A DNA stretch of 64,000 nucleotides. Source: DATFDN01 sp963756545 (lineage in GTDB: Bacteria > Pseudomonadota > Alphaproteobacteria > Acetobacterales > Acetobacteraceae). The stretch lies in contig CAVWNY010000007.1 in assembly GCA_963756545.1 (NCBI GenBank), positions 124,001 through 188,000 of the forward strand. The letters run 5' to 3'. Shown here in pieces: positions 27,486-36,655 of this stretch (positions are counted from its first letter, which is position 1; every line of letters starts with the position of its first letter). The translations under genes were made by a program, and so were the position numbers. The notes beneath the pieces are model-generated. The model worked only from the letters and a program-made list of their open reading frames with translations, was not told where the DNA came from and searched no databases.

Positions 27486-28112
27486 ATGCCGATCGAGTTA
27501 TGGACCTGGAACACGCCCAACGGACGCAAGATCAGCATCGCGCTGGAGGAAATGGGGCTGCCGTACACGGTGCATACGGTGAATATCTCAAAAGATGAGC
27601 AATTCCAACCGGCGTTCCTGAAGATCAGCCCGAACAACCGCATCCCGGCGATCGTCGATCCCGAGGGGCCGGGCGGGGCGCCGATCAGCGTCTTCGAGTC
27701 CGGCGCGATCCTGCTCTATCTCGGCGAAAAGACCGGAAAATTCCTGCCGACCGACCCTCGCCGCCGCGTGCCCGTCTATGAATGGCTGATGTGGCAGATG
27801 GGCGGCTTCGGCCCGATGCCCGGTCAGGTCCATCACTTCCTGCAGGTCGAGAACGAGCAGGACCGCCGCTACGGGCTGGAGCGGTACTCGAAGGAGACCC
27901 GCCGGCTGTACGGCGTGCTCGACAAGCGCCTGGGCGAGGTCGATTACGTGGCGGGCGACGTCTCGGTCGCCGACTTCGCGATCCTGGGCTGGGCCTGGCG
28001 CCACGAACGCCATCAGGTCGATCTAGCCGCGTTCCCGAACGTCGCCCGCTGGTACCGCCAGATGATGTCGCGCCCCGCCACCGCGCGCGGCTTCGAGGTG
28101 GCGCTGAGCTGA
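27486..28112 (+). CDS. Glutathione S-transferase family protein (YfcG/Nu-class-like)
   Basis: 208 residues with an N-terminal thioredoxin-like domain (WTWNTPNGRKISIALEEMGLPYTV; PNNRIPAIVD as the cis-Pro glutathione site; VFESGAILLYLGEKTGKFLP) and an alpha-helical C-terminal domain with NEQDRRYGLERYSKETRRLYGVLDKRL. The TPNGRK motif is that of YfcG/YghU-type disulfide-bond reductases that use glutathione. It is a single-gene unit preceding tRNA-Ser. Confidence 0.9.
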   Translation: MPIELWTWNTPNGRKISIALEEMGLPYTVHTVNISKDEQFQPAFLKISPNNRIPAIVDPEGPGGAPISVFESGAILLYLGEKTGKFLPTDPRRRVPVYEWLMWQMGGFGPMPGQVHHFLQVENEQDRRYGLERYSKETRRLYGVLDKRLGEVDYVAGDVSVADFAILGWAWRHERHQVDLAAFPNVARWYRQMMSRPATARGFEVALS

Positions 28113-28195
28113 GGGAAGGTTTGACGCCTGGCGGGGATCGCCTCTAGAACCGGTGCCGCGAACGCCGTGTCCCGACAACCGGGTCGCGCTCCGGC

Positions 28196-28288
28196 GGAGG
28201 GGTGGCCGAGCGGCTGAAGGCGGCGGTTTGCTAAACCGTTGTACGGGGTAAACCCGTACCGGGGGTTCGAATCCCCCTCCCTCCGCCA
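28196..28288 (+). tRNA. tRNA-Ser (anticodon GCU)
   Basis: 93 nt with encoded CCA. Acceptor GGAGGGG pairs with TCCCTCC (one G-U), the anticodon loop TTGCTAA carries GCT, and a long variable arm (TACGGGGTAAACCCGTA) is typical of class II tRNA-Ser. The T-arm has GGGGGTTCGAATCCCCC. The DNA immediately downstream is lower in GC. Confidence 0.97.
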
Positions 28289-28432
28289 TCACTGTCTGGT
28301 AACTGACTGAAAAAACACTTGGCCTCTGTTTCCACAGAGCGAGCCAACCCCCAAAGCCTACCCACAAGCGGATGGACGCTAGGCGTCCCCGTCGTCCGCC
28401 GTCGAATCCTATGCAGACAAACAGGATACTCC

Positions 28433-29263
28433 GTGACAAATCCGCCGTCGATTAACCTCGACCCGCAGCCGGTATTCCTCGACCAATTCCGCGCCGTTCT
28501 CAGCCGCGACGGCGCCGCAGCAGCGCAGTCACTCTCGACACGCCTGAGCGCAGACCCGACCCGTGGGCAGGAACTCTTCTACGTTCCTTTCGAACACATG
28601 AACCCTGGGGCAAGACTTGTCATTGTAGGCATCACCCCGGGTCCGAACCAAATCGCGCTGGCGTACAACTCCGTGCAGGCGGATTTGAACGGAGGACTCG
28701 ACGATGAGAGTATCCTTGCCCGCGCCAAGAAGATCGGCTCGTTTGGTGGTCCGCAAATGTGGCCCAATCTGCTCAAAATGTTGAACGCTCTCGGTTTTCC
28801 AGAGCTACTGGAAATCGGCGATGCTGCGGAACTGTGGGGAAGTGCCTCCTTCCTTCTCCACGCAACCTCCGTTGTGCCCCACGCGGCCATCCGAAATGGC
28901 AAGCCCTTCGCCGGTTCTTTCGATGACGTGCTCGAATCACCAATAATGAAGGCGTCCTTTGAACGGGATTTCGCTGCCACTCTGCCTCTTCTATCGGGCA
29001 ATGCGCTCTACGTCGCTCTTGGCCCTACACCGCTGGACGCGCTCGACTGGTGCGCGGCGCGCGGGTTGCTACGACGGGAGCAGGTGATGGGTGCCTTTGC
29101 ACACCCGAGCAACAACGGCGGCAGCCAAGTCGCCGTCTACCTCGGAGAGAAATCACCAGCGGACCTTCACCCAAAAGATCCGGTGCGACATCGCGTGGCG
29201 TGGCTGTTAGCTGCCGCTGCGCGGATGCGGCAGTCGGTGGCGGATCATAGGGCTATGGCGTAG
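28433..29263 (+). CDS. Uracil-DNA-glycosylase-like protein, uncharacterised
   Basis: 276 residues from GTG 28433 (ACAGGA upstream); the frame is open further upstream, but that part overlaps no conserved sequence. Two segments recall the UDG superfamily: VIVGITPGPNQ (position of the GxxPG water-activating loop) and AFAHPSNNGGSQ (position of the HPS DNA-intercalating loop), separated by about 145 residues. Base composition is lower in GC than neighbours, and the gene directly follows tRNA-Ser, consistent with later acquisition. I cannot name a family with confidence; catalytic activity is unproven. Confidence 0.65.
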   Translation: MTNPPSINLDPQPVFLDQFRAVLSRDGAAAAQSLSTRLSADPTRGQELFYVPFEHMNPGARLVIVGITPGPNQIALAYNSVQADLNGGLDDESILARAKKIGSFGGPQMWPNLLKMLNALGFPELLEIGDAAELWGSASFLLHATSVVPHAAIRNGKPFAGSFDDVLESPIMKASFERDFAATLPLLSGNALYVALGPTPLDALDWCAARGLLRREQVMGAFAHPSNNGGSQVAVYLGEKSPADLHPKDPVRHRVAWLLAAAARMRQSVADHRAMA

Positions 29264-29556
29264 ATATAATGCTCATCATCGTCGGTCGTGGTCCGCCATG
29301 TAGTCTAGTCAGCGCCTTGATTGCACTAGGGAAGCATGTCCAGCGCGCGCGCGTGATATTGGCGCCGGCCGATCGCCTTTCGGTACGGCAGGCGGCCGAG
29401 GCACAACTCAACTCGACTTCCAGGAACCATCCGATTGGCGGTGCAGAACCCGAGTTTGTCAAACCCTGTCCGCTGGCGCCGATCCATTTGCCCGAGAGTG
29501 GACGCTTTGGGTCAGGAAGCGTTCATCCGACAGGTCCGCTAGCTGCAATCACGGCC
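29264..29556. other. Interval without a convincing gene
   Basis: Lower-GC stretch downstream of the UDG-like gene. A frame from 29269 (MLIIVGRGPPCSLV) stays open but runs into antisense of the dehydrogenase and shows no known motif. It may be a gene remnant. No att-like duplication of the tRNA-Ser 3' end was found. Confidence 0.35.
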
Positions 29557-30420
29557 TTACGCCGCCCCCAACGCGGCGAAGTGCCGCCGCATCCGCTCGG
29601 CGTCGGGCATCATGCCGGTGAACAGCCGGAACGCCGCGGCCGCCTGGAACACGGCCATGCCGCCGCCGTCGAGCGTGCGGCAGCCAAGGTCCCGCGCGGC
29701 ACGCAGCAAAGCGGTCTCGATCGGGAAATAGATGATCTCGGCGACCCACAGCGACGGACGCAGCAGGTGCGCCGGCAGCGGCAGGCCGGGATAGGTCTCC
29801 ATCCCGATCGGGGTGGCGTTGATCAGCCCGTCCGCCCCCGCCAGCGCCTCGGCCGGATCAGCGCCCGCGACCGCGCGGCTCGCGCCGAAGCGCGCGCACA
29901 GACCATCGGCGACGGTCTGTGCCCGGCTCGCGTCCACGTCGATGATCGTGAGGTGCTCCACATCCAGCGTCATCGCGGCGTACGCCACGGCCGACCCCGC
30001 GCCCCCGGCGCCGAGTTGCACTACGCGCCCCCGCGCGGCGTCCGGCATGCCGCGGCGGAAGCTCTCGGCGAAGCCGCGCCAATCCGTGTTGTGGCCGATC
30101 CGCCGGCCCTCCTTCAGCACCACGGTGTTGACCGCGCCCAGGGCGCGCGCGTCGTCCGACAGCTCATGCAGCAGCGGGATCACCGCTTGCTTGCAGGGAT
30201 GGGTGACGTTCAGCCCGGCAAACCCCATGCGCTCGGCCGCCAATAGCAGATCTGGCAACGCGTCCGTGCCCAGCCCGAGCCGTCCCAGGTCGATCAGCTT
30301 ATACTGAAGACGCAAACCCTGCTCATCGCCCTCCCGCTCGTGCAGGGATGGCGTGCGCGACGCCTGGATGCCGGTGCCGATGAGGCCGAGGAGAAAGGCG
30401 GAACGATCGCCGAAGGGCAT
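29557..30420 (-). CDS. Quinate/shikimate dehydrogenase (QsuD-like)
   Basis: 287 residues with the shikimate dehydrogenase fold. The substrate loop reads GTGIQASRTPSLHEREG, which matches the S-R-T-P form of catabolic quinate/shikimate dehydrogenases (Corynebacterium QsuD-like) rather than the S-x-S-P of biosynthetic AroE. Other marks are GLNVTHPCKQ (catalytic Lys), GAVNTVV, NTDWRGF (catalytic Asp), QLGAGGAGSAV and GGGMAVFQAA. It is divergent from the 3-dehydroshikimate dehydratase gene with 82 bp between starts, supporting a catabolic role producing 3-dehydroquinate/3-dehydroshikimate. Confidence 0.88.
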   Translation of the reverse strand: MPFGDRSAFLLGLIGTGIQASRTPSLHEREGDEQGLRLQYKLIDLGRLGLGTDALPDLLLAAERMGFAGLNVTHPCKQAVIPLLHELSDDARALGAVNTVVLKEGRRIGHNTDWRGFAESFRRGMPDAARGRVVQLGAGGAGSAVAYAAMTLDVEHLTIIDVDASRAQTVADGLCARFGASRAVAGADPAEALAGADGLINATPIGMETYPGLPLPAHLLRPSLWVAEIIYFPIETALLRAARDLGCRTLDGGGMAVFQAAAAFRLFTGMMPDAERMRRHFAALGAA

Positions 30421-30502
30421 GGATCGTGGCTCCGAAGCGCTGGTTGGAGATTATCACCGCGCTGGCGTACAGTCCCAGTGCCGCCCGGCCGAGGAGGTGA
30501 CG

Positions 30503-32368
30503 ATGATCGATCCAGCACCGCACCTTCGCTCCATCGCCACCGTCTCGCTGAGCGGCAGCCTGCCCGACAAGCTGGAAGCGGCGGCCGCGATCGGTTTCGA
30601 GGGCGTGGAGATCTTCGAGAACGACCTGCTGACCTTCGAGGGCTCTCCCGACGACGTGCGCCGCATGGCCGGGAATCTCGGGCTCGCCATCACCTGCTTC
30701 CAGCCGTTCCGCGACTTCGAGGCGATGCCCGATACCCTTCGCCGCCGCAACCTCGACCGCGCCGAGCGCAAGTTCGACGTGATGCAGCGCCTCGGCACCG
30801 ACCTGCTGCTGGTGTGCAGCAACGTGCAGCCATCGGCGATCGGCGATGATGCCCGCGCCGCCGCCGATCTGGCCGAGATGGCCGGCCGGGCGGCGCGGCG
30901 CGGCCTCCGGGTCGGCTACGAGGCGCTGGCCTGGGGGCGGCACGTGAACCGATGGCGGCACGCCTGGCGGATCGTGCAAACCTGCGCGCATCCGGCGCTC
31001 GGCCTGATCGTGGACAGCTTCCACACGCTCGCGCTGGGCGACGACCCGGCCGGCATCGCCGAATTGCCCGCCGACAAGCTGTTCTTCGTGCAGCTCGCCG
31101 ACGCGCCGCCGCTGTCGATGGATGTGCTCTCCTGGAGCCGCCATCATCGCAACTTCCCCGGCCAGGGAAGCCTCGATGTCGCGGGCTTCCTGCGCGCGGT
31201 GCTCGCCTCGGGCTACCAGGGGCCGCTCTCGCTTGAGGTGTTCAATGACGAGTTCCGCGCGGCCCCGGCGCGGCTGACCGCGCGCGACGGGCTGCGTTCT
31301 CTGGTGCTGGTCGAGGCCGGGGCCGGCGTGCGAGCGCTGCCGCAGCCGCCGCGCTTCGACGGCATCGAATTCCTGGAGTTCGCGGTGGACGAGGCGACCG
31401 GACAGGCGCTGGCCGGCTTCCTGGAAACGCTCGGCTTCCATCATGCCGGCTCGCATCGGTCCAAGGCGGTGGAGCTGTACCGGCAGGGCCGAGTGAATCT
31501 GGTTCTAAACCGCGAGCCCGACAGCGCGGCGTCCGAACACTTTCATCTGCACGGAGTCTCGGTCTGCGCGATGGCGCTGCGCGTGGACGATGCCGACGCG
31601 GCGTTGGCCCGTGCCGAGGCGCTGCTCTGCCCGGCTTGGCGCGATCGCGTGGGCGAGGGCGAGCGCACGATTCCCGCCGTGCGCGCGCCGGATGGCACGC
31701 TAATCCACCTGGTCCAGCCGGACGCCTCCGGCCGCTCGATCTGGGAGGACGACTTCGATCTCGCGCCACTGAACGAGGCGGGCGACCTGCTGGCCATCGA
31801 TCACGTGGCGCAGGCGTTGCCGGCGGGGCGCATGGACGGGTTCGTGCTGTTCTGGCGTGCCGTGTTCGGCTTCACGGCCGAGCCGGTGGTGGAAATTCCG
31901 GATCCGTTCGGCCTGGTCCGCAGCCGCGCGATGGTCAGCTTCGACGGCAGCATCCGCCTGCCGCTCAACATCTCGGAGAGCCGCGAGACGGCCACCGGGC
32001 GCTTCGTCTCTGCCTACGCCGGCGCGGGCGTGCAGCACATCGCCTTCGCCGCGCGAAGTGCGGCAAGCGCGGTCGGGAAAGCCGCTGCGGCGGGTGCGCG
32101 CCTGTTGCCGATTCCCCCCAACTACTACGACGACCTCTCCGCCCGCTGGGAGCTGGATGATGCCGTGCTGGACGAATTGCGCCGGCTCGATCTGCTGTAC
32201 GACCGCGACGCGGGCGGCGAATTCATCCACGCCTACACCGAGGCGTTCGAGGATCGGTTCTTCTTCGAGATCGTCGAGCGACGCGGCAGCAAGGGATTCG
32301 GGGCGGCGAACGCGAGCGTCCGGATGGCGGCCCAGGCGGCGCGACACGGGGCGGACTGGATCCGGTGA
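30503..32368 (+). CDS. quiC1: 3-dehydroshikimate dehydratase, QuiC1 type (TIM barrel fused to HPPD-like domain)
   Basis: 621 residues in two parts. Residues 1-280 are a sugar-phosphate-isomerase-type barrel whose metal ligands appear as E140 (GYEALAW), D171 (LIVDSFH), Q197 (FVQLADAP) and E245 (LSLEVFND). Residues 290-621 are a vicinal-oxygen-chelate domain like 4-hydroxyphenylpyruvate dioxygenase, with ligand-like His in AIDHVAQA and QHIAFAA and Glu in FFFEIVERRG. This fusion is the QuiC1 form that dehydrates 3-dehydroshikimate to protocatechuate. ATG 30503 follows GAGGAGGTGA. Protocatechuate-degrading genes are not in the window. Confidence 0.92.
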   Translation: MIDPAPHLRSIATVSLSGSLPDKLEAAAAIGFEGVEIFENDLLTFEGSPDDVRRMAGNLGLAITCFQPFRDFEAMPDTLRRRNLDRAERKFDVMQRLGTDLLLVCSNVQPSAIGDDARAAADLAEMAGRAARRGLRVGYEALAWGRHVNRWRHAWRIVQTCAHPALGLIVDSFHTLALGDDPAGIAELPADKLFFVQLADAPPLSMDVLSWSRHHRNFPGQGSLDVAGFLRAVLASGYQGPLSLEVFNDEFRAAPARLTARDGLRSLVLVEAGAGVRALPQPPRFDGIEFLEFAVDEATGQALAGFLETLGFHHAGSHRSKAVELYRQGRVNLVLNREPDSAASEHFHLHGVSVCAMALRVDDADAALARAEALLCPAWRDRVGEGERTIPAVRAPDGTLIHLVQPDASGRSIWEDDFDLAPLNEAGDLLAIDHVAQALPAGRMDGFVLFWRAVFGFTAEPVVEIPDPFGLVRSRAMVSFDGSIRLPLNISESRETATGRFVSAYAGAGVQHIAFAARSAASAVGKAAAAGARLLPIPPNYYDDLSARWELDDAVLDELRRLDLLYDRDAGGEFIHAYTEAFEDRFFFEIVERRGSKGFGAANASVRMAAQAARHGADWIR

Positions 32369-32372
32369 CCTG

Positions 32373-33428
32373 TCACTGCGCGGTCCAATCGGTATCAAAG
32401 GCGGTAAAGGTTCGCGGCAGCCGCCGCAGGTCGCCGAGCAATTCCCGCTGAAGCCCGGCCGGCGTGCCCGGCGGGAAATCGAGTTCGATGGAATCCGCCG
32501 CGCCGCCGAACCGCTTTCCCACCGCCTCGGTAATCTCCGCATAGGTGCCGCAGGCGGCGAAGATGCGCACGACGTCGTCCGACACCAGCGCCGCCATCTC
32601 GCGCCAGCGCCCTTCCACCGACAGCGCGTGGAGCCTTGAGCCAAGCTCCTCCAGCCCGTGCAGCGCAAGGATCGGCAAATAGGTGCGGGTCGAGCCGTAG
32701 AAGGCCACGCGGCCGCGCACCTGATCCATGGCGGCGGACACCGCCGCGTCGTCCGGGCCGGTAGCGACGAAGCCGCCGCCATGCACGTCGAAGTTCTCGC
32801 GCCGCCGCCCGCCGCGCCGCATCCCCTGCGCGATGGCGGGCAGGCAGATGTCCGTCAGATAGCGGCGCGAGCACAGCGGATGCAGCCGCACTCCGTCGCA
32901 AACCTCGCCGGCGACCCGCAGCATGGCCTCCCCGACGGCAGCGATGGCGACCGGGATCATCGGCAGGCCGGTCGGCTCCGGCGAGAAGTCCGGCGTCATC
33001 AGCGTGAGCGTGTAGTGCGGGCCGCGATAGTCGAGCTTGCCCCGCGTCTCCCAGCAGCGCCAGATCGCTCGCAGCGCACGCACATAGTCGCGAAGCCGGG
33101 GCGCGGGTGGCGTCCAGGGAATGCCGAAGCGGCGCTCGTTGTGGCCCTTTACCTGACTGCCCAACCCCAGCACGAAACGCCCGTCGGAGTTCGCGTGCAG
33201 ATCCCACGCCTGGCTCGCCAGAACGGTCGGGCTGCGTGGAAAGGCTACCGCGATCGAAGGGGTCAGCTCGATGCGCGTGGTGGCGAGCGCCGCGAAGGCG
33301 AGCGGGGCGAGGCAGTCATGCCCCAGCTCAATCGTGACGACCCCATCGAAGCCGACCTCTTCCGCCGCCCGCGCGGCGGGGCCGCATTCGTGCCAGTGCC
33401 GCATCGGCAGCTTCGTGAACACACGCAT
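32373..33428 (-). CDS. Luciferase-like (LLM class) F420/flavin-dependent oxidoreductase
   Basis: 351 residues of the bacterial luciferase-like fold: AAEEVGFDGVVTIELGHD, LTPSIAVAFPRSPTVLASQAWDL, RFVLGLGSQVKGHNERRFG, IPVAIAAVGEAMLRVAGEVCDGVRLHPLC. This pattern fits the F420-dependent TIGR03617-type group, although no F420 biosynthesis gene is in view and FMN use is possible. It is convergent with quiC1 (4 bp between stops). Substrate unknown. Confidence 0.85.
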   Translation of the reverse strand: MRVFTKLPMRHWHECGPAARAAEEVGFDGVVTIELGHDCLAPLAFAALATTRIELTPSIAVAFPRSPTVLASQAWDLHANSDGRFVLGLGSQVKGHNERRFGIPWTPPAPRLRDYVRALRAIWRCWETRGKLDYRGPHYTLTLMTPDFSPEPTGLPMIPVAIAAVGEAMLRVAGEVCDGVRLHPLCSRRYLTDICLPAIAQGMRRGGRRRENFDVHGGGFVATGPDDAAVSAAMDQVRGRVAFYGSTRTYLPILALHGLEELGSRLHALSVEGRWREMAALVSDDVVRIFAACGTYAEITEAVGKRFGGAADSIELDFPPGTPAGLQRELLGDLRRLPRTFTAFDTDWTAQ

Positions 33429-33600
33429 CGGCGAGAATCTCCAAGATCAGGCTGGGCCTATCGCTCCCGCACGAGGGCATCTGTCGGACTTATTGCTGGT
33501 GCGTGAGCACCATTGCCGCATCCGTTCCGCTCGTGCCCGTCCTCTCCGCCGCGTCATCGGCCGACACGGTGCCGCACTCGGGATAGGCGGCTCGTAAGGC

Positions 33601-33671
33601 CCTCGGGAGAAGTAAAAAGCCTCGTTTCCTGCTTCCCCGCCCCTTGCGGGAGGGGGCCGGGGGGAGGGGGC
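33601..33671. repeat. Dispersed palindromic repeat, copy B (intergenic)
   Basis: Read on the minus strand it contains CCCCTCCCCCCGGCCCCC, then TCCCGCAAGGGGCGGGGAAG and an AGCAGGAAA...CTTCTCCCGAGG segment, closely matching copy A. It sits in the 283-bp interval between two luciferase-like genes, which is otherwise without features. Confidence 0.75.
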
Positions 33672-33711
33672 TGTGCGGTCGGGCGCAATGGAGCAGGAGC
33701 CGCGCCCCGGA

Positions 33712-34875
33712 TCACATGAACCGGGGCATCACCTTCGTCCATAGTTTCTCGATCGACTTCATCAGCACGCCGTGCGGCACCAGCGCGTTGTAGGTGTAGC
33801 AGAACAGCCAGTCGACCGGCTGGCGCCGCATGTTCTGCTCGAGCGCGCGCGTGACGGTATCGACCGTGCCGACCAGCGCGTAGCCGTGTTCGATCGCCTC
33901 CTCGGGCGTCGGAAACATGCCCGTCGCGGGGTCCATCAGACCCTTGCGGAAGCCGAACGGCTCGAACCAGGCGCGGCCGGCGAACTGGCCGGAGTCGCGC
34001 CACAGCGCGCGCGCCTCCGCGTCGGTGTCGGTGATGATGACGTCGCGCAGCAGGCCGGTGCCGTGGCCGCGCGGACGACCGGACACCTCGGCGTAGAGGT
34101 CGTAGAGCTTGCGCTCGTACTCGGGATGCATCGGCGGCAGGATCGCCGTCACCCCCTCCCGCGCAGCCCAGCGGATGCTGTTCTCGCTGCTGGCGAAAGG
34201 CAGGAAGATGGGCGGATAGGGTTTTTGTACCGGCTTCGGCACTACCCCGACCTCGCGCAGAATCCCGTTCTCCACGCCCTTGCCCCATTTTTGGGTGGTA
34301 TCGAGCGGCCACGGCACCTCGGCGGGCGGAATGCGCCAGAACTTGCCCTGAAACGACAGCATCTCCTCGGTCCAGCACTTCTTGATGATCTGGAAGTGCT
34401 CCTCGAAGGCTTCGCGGTTGGCGGCGTCGATCTCGTCGTGCTGGCCGGGGATCGCGCCGTGGATGCCGTGCGTCTGCTGCGCCATCACGTCGACCCAGCG
34501 TCGCTGGTAGCCGCGCGCGAAGCCCGCGCAGGCGCGCCCGCCCGTCATATGGTCCAGCATCGCGATGTCCTCGGCCACCCGGATCGGGTTCGCCGCCGGC
34601 AGCACGATGCCGAGCTGGCCGACCCGGATGCGCTTGGTCTGCATCGCGAAATAGAGGTCGAGCAGCACCGGGTTGTTGGACAGCTCGAAACCTTCGATGT
34701 GGAAATGGTGCTCGGTGAAGCTGACGGAGTCGTAGCCGAGCTCGTCCGCCAGCCGGATCTGCTCGCTTAGCTCCCGCAGCATCCGCTGGTAGAGATCGCC
34801 CCGCATCCCCGCCATTCCGGCCTCGATCTCCGCCCGGGTGCCGATGCTGGGGAGATAGAACACCGATGCTTTCAT
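33712..34875 (-). CDS. LLM class flavin-dependent monooxygenase
   Basis: 387 residues of the luciferase-like family: ELGYDSVSFTEHHFHIEGFELSNNP, RIRVGQLGIVLPAANPIRVAEDIAMLDHMTGGRACAGFARGYQRRWVDVM and PPIFLPFASSENSIRWAA. Such enzymes use reduced FMN delivered by a partner reductase. The flavin reductase gene lies 13 bp upstream on the same strand, so the two form a two-component monooxygenase operon. Substrate unknown. Confidence 0.9.
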   Translation of the reverse strand: MKASVFYLPSIGTRAEIEAGMAGMRGDLYQRMLRELSEQIRLADELGYDSVSFTEHHFHIEGFELSNNPVLLDLYFAMQTKRIRVGQLGIVLPAANPIRVAEDIAMLDHMTGGRACAGFARGYQRRWVDVMAQQTHGIHGAIPGQHDEIDAANREAFEEHFQIIKKCWTEEMLSFQGKFWRIPPAEVPWPLDTTQKWGKGVENGILREVGVVPKPVQKPYPPIFLPFASSENSIRWAAREGVTAILPPMHPEYERKLYDLYAEVSGRPRGHGTGLLRDVIITDTDAEARALWRDSGQFAGRAWFEPFGFRKGLMDPATGMFPTPEEAIEHGYALVGTVDTVTRALEQNMRRQPVDWLFCYTYNALVPHGVLMKSIEKLWTKVMPRFM

Positions 34876-34888
34876 ATGGCTAGACCCC

Positions 34889-35401
34889 TCAATCCGGCTG
34901 ATGTGGAAGGCGGTGATAGTTACGCCCGAAATAGATCAGCGCCTCATCGACCGCGCCGATGCGCACGGCCTCGACGACGCAGAAGAAGACGTCGTGTGTG
35001 CCCACCTCCACCACCTGGTCGATGCGGCAGTCGAACGCGACAGCCGCGCCTTGCAGGACCGGGGCGGCAGTGACCAGCATCTCCCAGGCGGCAAACTCGA
35101 AGCGGCCCTCCATCGTGTGCTCGGTCATCCCCGCGAACACGGACGAGATCGCCTCGTGTCCCGCGCTGAGCGTGTTCACGCACAGCACGCCGTTGGCCCG
35201 CAGGGCGGGATAGGAATCGTTGGCGCGGTTGGTGCAGACCAGCAGAGTCGGCGGCGTGTCGGTCACGCTGCATACGGCCGAGGCGGTGAAGCCCGCCCGC
35301 CCGCCCGGCCCCGCGGTGGTGATGACACTCACCGCCGCCCCCAGCCGGGCCATCGCCTCGCGGTAGGCTTGCTTGTCCACGGGCACGAAGCTTCCTTCCA
35401 C
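34889..35401 (-). CDS. Flavin reductase family protein, partner of the monooxygenase
   Basis: 170 residues with the flavin-reductase-like split-barrel fold: MARLGAAVSVITTAGPGGRAGFTASAVCSVTDTPPTLLVCTNR binds FMN, and GTHDVFFCVVEAVRIG is the second conserved block (RutF/HpaC type). It would reduce FMN with NAD(P)H for the adjacent luciferase-like enzyme. Start is GTG 35401. Confidence 0.92.
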   Translation of the reverse strand: MEGSFVPVDKQAYREAMARLGAAVSVITTAGPGGRAGFTASAVCSVTDTPPTLLVCTNRANDSYPALRANGVLCVNTLSAGHEAISSVFAGMTEHTMEGRFEFAAWEMLVTAAPVLQGAAVAFDCRIDQVVEVGTHDVFFCVVEAVRIGAVDEALIYFGRNYHRLPHQPD

Positions 35402-35486
35402 GTCATCGCTGGCGTCACTATGGCCGAGGCGCGGAGGAAGCCAAGAGCCGCGCCGCGAAGCGTGCGTCCTGTCGAGGAAGGCAGGG

Positions 35487-36593
35487 CTACCCGGTGCGGC
35501 TCACCTCGACCACGAAGTCGGCCAGCGCCAGCGAGGCGGTCAGGCCGGGGCTTTCGATGCCGAACAGGTTGATCAGCCCCGGAACGCCATGCGTCTGCGG
35601 CCCCTGGATCACGAAGTCCTGCGAGGCCACCGAGGGCGGCACGATCTTCGGACGGATGCCGGAGTAGCCGGGCTGGATCGCGCCGTCCTTCAGGTCGGGC
35701 CAGTAGCGGCGCACGGCCGCATAGAATTTCTCGGCCCGCGCGGGATCGACCGTGTAGTCGATCGTCTCGATCCACTCGACATCCGGCCCGAAGCGCGCCT
35801 GCCCGCCGAGATCGATGGTCAGATGCACGCCCAAACCCCCCGGCACCGGCACGGGATAGATCAGCCGGGAGAACGGCGAGCGGCCGGCCAAGGTGAAGTA
35901 GTTGCCCTTCGCATAGTAGGCGGTCGGCACGCGCTCGGGCGGCATCCCCTCGATCCGCCGCGCGAGGGCGGGGGCGTGCAAGCCGGCGCTGTTGACCAGC
36001 AGGCGGCAACGCAAGGTGATCGGCTCGGCGCCGCCGACATCGACCTCGATCGCGCCGGACCTCGCACGCCCGCCCATGACGGGGCTGAAGAAGACGCAAG
36101 ATGCGCCGGCATTCTCCGCGTCGCCTTGCAGGGCGAGCATGTAGGCGTGGCTGTCGATGATGCCCGTCACCGGCGACAGCAGCGCGCTGGTGCAGCGGAG
36201 GTTCGGCTCCATTGCCACGGCCTCGGCGGCGCGCAGCACGCGCATGCCCTCGACGCCGTTGGCCTCGGCGCGCGCCTTGATGCCGGCGAGCCGGTCGTCC
36301 TCCTCCGCGCTGGTCGCCGCGATCAGCTTGCCGCAGTTGCTGTGCGGCACCCCGTGATCGCGACAATACGCATAGAGCGCGCGACGCCCGGCGACGCAGA
36401 AGCGCGCCATGAAGCTGTTGGCCGGGTAGTAAATGCCGGCGTGGATCACCTCGCTGTTGCGCGAGGAGGTCTCGGTGCCGATCCCCTCGGCGGCCTCCAG
36501 CGCGATGACCTCGCGGCCCGCCATCGCCAGCGCGCGGGCGACCGCCAGGCCGACCACGCCGGCGCCGATCACGATGCAGTCAACCGATTCCAC
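35487..36593 (-). CDS. FAD-dependent oxidoreductase, L-2-hydroxyglutarate oxidase-like
   Basis: 368 residues from GTG 36593, chosen because AGGAGAGA lies just upstream and the dinucleotide motif follows at once (CIVIGAGVVGLAVARALA). Further marks: EAAEGIGTETSSRNSEVIHAGIYY, the hallmark of LhgO/YgaF-type D-amino-acid-oxidase-fold enzymes, and a C-terminal INLFGIESPGLTASLALADFV. It likely oxidises L-2-hydroxyglutarate or a related 2-hydroxy acid. It is divergent from the aldose epimerase gene. Confidence 0.88.
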   Translation of the reverse strand: MESVDCIVIGAGVVGLAVARALAMAGREVIALEAAEGIGTETSSRNSEVIHAGIYYPANSFMARFCVAGRRALYAYCRDHGVPHSNCGKLIAATSAEEDDRLAGIKARAEANGVEGMRVLRAAEAVAMEPNLRCTSALLSPVTGIIDSHAYMLALQGDAENAGASCVFFSPVMGGRARSGAIEVDVGGAEPITLRCRLLVNSAGLHAPALARRIEGMPPERVPTAYYAKGNYFTLAGRSPFSRLIYPVPVPGGLGVHLTIDLGGQARFGPDVEWIETIDYTVDPARAEKFYAAVRRYWPDLKDGAIQPGYSGIRPKIVPPSVASQDFVIQGPQTHGVPGLINLFGIESPGLTASLALADFVVEVSRTG

Positions 36594-36655
36594 TTGTCTC
36601 TCCTGGTCCCGGCGCGATCTTCCGGGGACAGCGGCGGAAAGCAAGGACAGACGAT

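Noticed and set aside
28289..29556. tRNA-Ser-associated genomic island
   Set aside because: No integrase, no duplicated tRNA 3' end and only about 1.2 kb of lower-GC DNA; a full integrative element is not supported.
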